Source: Anoplopoma fimbria
Lineage: Eukaryota; Chordata; Actinopteri; Perciformes; Anoplopomatidae
DNA length: 64,000 nucleotides
Assembly (NCBI RefSeq): GCF_027596085.1
Contig: NC_072449.1
Coordinates: 21,574,334 to 21,638,333, forward strand
Direction of reading: 5' to 3'
Shown: positions 59,787 through 64,000 of the stretch, in pieces
Layout: the number at the start of each line of letters is the position of its first letter
How positions within the stretch are numbered: position 1 is the stretch's first letter
Made by a program: the position numbers and the translations under genes
Notes under the pieces: generated by a model
What the model was told of the DNA's origin: nothing
Seen by the model: only the letters and a program-made list of their open reading frames with translations
Databases searched by the model: none

Positions 59787-59805
59787 AAAAAAAAAAAAAA
59801 AAAAA
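59787..59805 (+). repeat. poly(A) run of 19
   Basis: Simple A tract; no associated element identified. Confidence 0.8.
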
Positions 59806-59976
59806 CTTTAAATCGAAACTCAAATACTGACCCTAAAATTAAAAGTTAAATTGAATCTTGGATTCGGAAAGTTATGACACTCCTAGTAAATGTCTCCCAA
59901 ATTTTAATATCTCTTCTCATCTCATAAGCTTCAAAACATCAAAATAAACTGTTGCAGGGCTAGAATTCTCTGCTTT

Positions 59977-60127
59977 AAAAACTATGCTGGCTTATTTTTT
60001 ATGCATGAAGAGACAGAAAAGTTCATGTTGTATTGAGAAAAGTGTTTACTGTGTGTAAACACTTTTCTCAATACAACATGAACTTTTCTGTCTCATCATG
60101 CATAAAAAATAAGCCAGCATAGTTTTT
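59977..60127. repeat. long palindrome: 72-bp arms, 7-base loop
   Basis: Arm 59977-60048 and arm 60056-60127 are reverse complements with one mismatch (GAAGAG against GATGAG). The loop is CTGTGTG. The RNA from either strand would fold into one long hairpin. It could be a foldback transposon, a template for small RNA, or a recent inverted duplication. Confidence 0.93.
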
Positions 60128-61366
60128 ATTCTTAAATAAAAATGACTGCATTTTCATATTGAGTAGCTCTTCAGATGAATGAAATGATTATCATTCAAGA
60201 ACGAGTGGCTGTCGCGGGCAGAACCAAAGCCGTTCCCTTAGCAGGTATATATCCTTCCACCAGAATTAGAATTTTAATGTGAACTGCCACTGCCAGTCAA
60301 GTGTGATGTAGTCAAGATAGGAAAGGGTACAGTATTTTGGATGAAATAAATAAATAAAAATGTCTTGTCATCAACTCAACTGCTGTAATGTCAACTGGCA
60401 AATAATTTAATTCAAAACAGTTTAAATAGGTATTTCCATATTGGAAAATATATTTAAATATCTAGTGACTGCAATACAAACATCACTAGCCTCCCAATTA
60501 AAATAAACTGACAAATTACGCGCAATTAATGACTTACAGTTGGTCATTGGATACATGGCAAAAGTATCTCCGTTAGCTACAAACCATGGCAAATCCATAG
60601 CTATTCTTAAGTCTTTAGTGTCCAAAAGAAAGACCGTCTTTTTTGTAACTCAGTTCTGCAAAATCCATGGTTTCTTTATCTGTTAGTGTTTTCTATTTTT
60701 GTAATGCAATTCCGTATTTTGGTTGGGTTTTTTCTGGGTTGTCGCTGGAAATCTCCTTTGTGTTTTATCTCTATTCCATTTCGTTCTACGCACTGGCACA
60801 CTTCTTTGTTTTGGTGTGTTTTCTAGACCATTGCAGTCCATTGAACTCCAGTGGCCACTGTTGTAAAGAGTATTTGTCTCCCTGATATTGATCACAATCA
60901 CTTCACAACAAAGTATGCAGGTACCAGGTACAGATACTTTTACTTTTCATTGAGAAAAACCTTGAATGTACATACATGGTACAATCTGCAAAATCAGAAC
61001 CCAGTACGAGTAATATTTAACTTAAGACAGGACCCTGCTTTCATTCTATGATTGGTCTTTTAACAGAGACTACAACAAAGACAACGATTTAATATAATCT
61101 TTTTTTTTAAATCAAACGTTTAATATCTTCAGTAAATACAGCTATTGCATTCAGGCAATTTACAAATATGCTAAACACGAAAGCAACAATAGTTTCTATA
61201 TCATAAAATATTTCATATTTTTAGAAAATCAAACATTTTGTTATAGTTTCGTGATACTACACTTAAGGAATATGATAATGAATAACAATTGTAAAGAAAG
61301 GAAAATTAAGAGGAATCGTGGTCATATCTGATTTACTAAAATCTGTGCATTGTTAATTTATCCCTG
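60128..61366. other. non-coding interval left of gamma-3
   Basis: AT-rich and without recognised genes. Short open frames at 60422-60625 and 60667-60885 have no domain features. Confidence 0.5.
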
Positions 61367-63064
61367 TCATCGGGCCATCAAGTGTTTCTTTGTGTTTTTC
61401 TCAGGCCTCAAGAGAATTATGAAACATTTGGGGGCAAAAATGCAGAGCAGTAAACCATAGCTAGAGGCCAGGATTGCAAAAACCTCCACAGCAACAGTGT
61501 ATTTCCCAGGAGAGCTAATGTAAGCAGGGACAAAGGCCACCCAGACAGCACAGAATATCAGCATGCTGAAGGTGATCAGTTTGGCCTCGTTAAAGTTGTC
61601 AGGGAGTTTCCGAGCAAGAAAGGCCAGGAGGAGACTGGTGCAGGCCTGCAGACCAATGTAACCCAGAACCAGAGAGAAGCCGATCACAGAGTCCATGGCA
61701 CACTCCAAGGTGACCTTTGACCCCTGGATACCCCACGTTGAGGCACAGGGGGGCTGAGGGACAGCCATGTCACACAGATGATAATCTGTTGTAAAAAAAT
61801 GCAATCAAATTGATGTTAAACATCATATACCAAAGTTTATGTACGTATTAAACAAATTAAACTGACACATTTATAGTACCTGTACACAAGTAAGAAGACA
61901 AACGCTTCCTCTCTGTTGGCCTGGACCAAACCACCTAATCAAGGCTTCAGCACCAGGCCGAGCTGAGCGGAAAGCTGCCAGAACAACTATAGTCTTGACT
62001 TGGAGACAAGAAACACAAAGTACAAAGCTGATCCCAAAAGCTGCCTGTTGGATCCAACAAGACCAGACTGATGGACGACCAATGAACACCAGTGAGCACA
62101 GGAAGCACAGCTTCAGAGACAGGAGGAGCAGGAAGCTCAGTTCTGAATTGTTTGCCCGCACCTACAATTGAAAAGCAATATAAAAAAAAGAAAGCACATT
62201 AACCATAAGCCAAGCAGGGCATGTAAGGTCAACCAAATGTTTTGAAAAAATGGCATGGCAGGCAATTAAATGAAACAGCTCAATCAACTACAGTTGAACA
62301 AAGACAATTTGTAGAAAGTGTACAGTAGAGTTTTGTTTACCTTACAAAAGGATCTTACCACTGGTGTTTGACGGTAGCAAAGAAACACCACGAACACAGC
62401 TGTTGTCACCGCGGCACCAGACACAGCTGCTGTAGTCAGGGTGATGCCCAACGTTTCATTAAAGGAAAGGAAGTCCAGCTGGCGAGGGATGCAGGCAGTT
62501 CGCTTAGTATTGGACCAAAACTCAGATGGACAATGCTCACAGTGAAGGGAGTCTGGGAGAGGAAAACAAAGGAGGTTAGAAAAATAAAACACAAATAACT
62601 AAATTAAGGATATTTTATGCAGTAATTTCCTCACCAGTTTGATTGCCAATCTCCCCTTCAGCACATGGGATACAGTCAAAGCAGCAGAGAGGTTCTCCTT
62701 TCCTATTGGCCTTTCTGGTACCTGGGGGACAGCTCTCACTGCACACTGAAACAGGCACCTAAACAACAAGTAAAACCATATTCTCAAGACACAATGTCTT
62801 GTGACTCACACTTTGATACTGGCCTGAATCAATATTGTTTTTTTTATAACTACCTGATTGGATCCTGTGCTCCATTGAATAGCTGATTCATTAAGGATGA
62901 GGTCAAACCCGTCCTCACGACCGATCAAAACAAGATTGAGTGACCCCTCAGGGGTGTTCTGCCAGTTGACAAGGTCGTACTTTGATGGAATGTCAGCACC
63001 TTGGAAATAAAACATTTCACCCTGTGGCGTGGTGAAATTCAAAGTCGTTCAGGTGCTGCAACAG
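61367..63064 (-). pseudogene. OlfC gamma-3: exons 7-11 only, two frameshifts
   Basis: Exons on the minus strand: 63064-62854, 62758-62635, 62552-62359, 62161-61880 and 61785-61367, equivalent to alpha exons 7-11. Exon 7 is 211 bp instead of 210: one extra base in the LNDFEFHHA stretch leads to a TGA. Exon 11 is 419 bp instead of 423: a 4-bp loss in the second outer loop. The cysteine-rich exon (124 bp) and the TM1 exon are intact. No ligand-domain exons 1-6 follow to the right. It shares with gamma-1 and gamma-2 the VFVVFLCY wording at the end of TM1, which separates them from alpha (VFVMFLYY). Confidence 0.88.
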
Positions 63065-63162
63065 CTGAAAATATGATATTTAAAATACTCACATCAGCAC
63101 ACTGACAAAGCATGTGCAATATAATGCCTAGACAAACCTGTTTGATAAAGAAAAATAAATAA

Positions 63163-64000
63163 ATTAAGTCATAACAACCCTCTCCAAGTTTCCGAAGCAC
63201 CCCAAACATCTTCGAAGTACAACTGCAGGCATATTGGGCCGGCTGGAACATCCAACCTGCATCTGTCCTAAACATGGCCGATGGCAAAGAAAGCATCAGT
63301 AGACCTGGTCTACCCCTGGGCCTGTGACTGGGACAGCTAGATGCAGAACCTCCCCATCTAAGAGGAGGCCTCGGCCCTGCCAGTCACCAGAACCATATGC
63401 TGTCCCTGCTTGGAAACAAGGAAACTTACATCTCAAATACCAGGTCTGAGCCTTTCTACCCCCACTTTTTTTCTAGAAGCCACTGATACAGGGCCACAAG
63501 AGAGTCCCTATAGGATTGACGCATTGTATTGTAGTGAACTTGCCATCCATCAGTCACTGCAACACAGACCTGGAGGCGGACACCACTAGCAGTGGTCAAG
63601 AGCCATGGCGTCTCACGACCATGCACTCATGCTAGTTGTCTAAAACCTGACAGCTACGGGCTTTGGATGGTTTACGCTGAAAACACACCAGGCAGTGGCA
63701 TTATTACATTTTTTTGTGTCTGGGGGGCGTCTTCATGTGTTTCAGGTGGTATCAATTATTTCTAACAACCGTCTTTGCAACTTAAGTTAACCAATGCCAC
63801 CCTTTATGCAGCAAAATCAAATTTGCAGCTCGCTGAACTATGGAAACAATCGTACTGAAAAAGGCTAAACTAACAAATTCATGAAATATGACATTAAAAT
63901 TAGGGCAATAAAGGACTCAACAGAAAAAAATGTAATGAAAAACAAATGGTTTTCATGCTGTGAGTTTACAGTTTGGGGAAGCAAGGCTGACTTTGCTCAG
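63163..64000. other. third copy of the unit-1 14090-15000 block
   Basis: Non-coding DNA nearly identical to unit 1 and, in its right half, to unit 2. It starts about 100 bp after gamma-3 exon 7 and shows that the duplicated unit continues beyond the window. A short open frame on the minus strand near 63039-63296 is also present in unit 1 but matches no family I know. Confidence 0.55.

Larger units (their letters stand above)
1..64000. repeat. tandem segmental duplication, three units
   Basis: Position 1 (GGCTGTGAAGGGCATGGGCT) recurs at 18595 and, with one change, at 46139. Gene order and orientation are the same in each unit. Unit lengths are 18.6 kb and 27.5 kb for the first two; the difference is mainly transposon insertions and deletions. 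Confidence 0.93.

Noticed and set aside
1..64000. Taste receptor type 1 identity for the alpha genes
   Set aside because: Motifs such as SEAWST and the 124-bp cysteine-rich exon, and the plch1 neighbourhood, fit OlfC/V2R better; a formal tree would settle it.

Overview
The window looks like nuclear DNA from a teleost fish. The genes are broken into short exons with GT-AG borders. The mobile elements are typical of fish: a Rex3 LINE, chromodomain Ty3/Gypsy elements and a Tc1 element. The two gene families present are class C olfactory receptors (OlfC, V2R-like) and the 3' half of phospholipase C eta-1 (plch1). In teleosts the OlfC cluster is known to lie beside plch1.

The backbone is a locally triplicated block. 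Position 1 matches 18595 and again 46139. Unit 1 is therefore about 1-18594, unit 2 about 18595-46138 (swollen by transposons), and unit 3 starts at 46139 and runs off the right edge. Reading left to right, each unit holds: (a) the 5' exons of an OlfC receptor on the minus strand ('alpha'); (b) the C-terminal coding exon of a plch1 copy on the minus strand, in some units with C2-domain and X-domain exons; (c) a plus-strand OlfC pseudogene ('beta'); (d) a minus-strand OlfC relic ('gamma'); and (e) in units 1 and 2, the 3' exons of the next alpha gene, whose 5' exons open the following unit.

By hand reading, two alpha receptors are intact: alpha-2 (16739-20860) and alpha-3 (44294-48403). Each has 11 exons totalling 2712 bp, predicting 903 residues. 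Alpha-1 is cut by the left edge and shows only exons 1-6. All beta and gamma copies and all plch1 copies carry disabling lesions or lack most of the gene. The likely working products are therefore the alpha receptors, which would act as odorant receptors on the cilia or microvilli of olfactory neurons.

The units differ mainly by transposon insertions and deletions. Unit 2 carries a degenerate Gypsy element (24367-25321), a Tc1 element with a nested solo LTR (26973-28963), a nearly complete Gypsy element (34183-39529) and a 5'-truncated Rex3 (39530-42770). Unit 3 carries another Gypsy element (about 52125-56145) inside plch1, a hAT-like MITE and a 72-bp-arm palindrome. No RNA genes or CRISPR arrays were seen.
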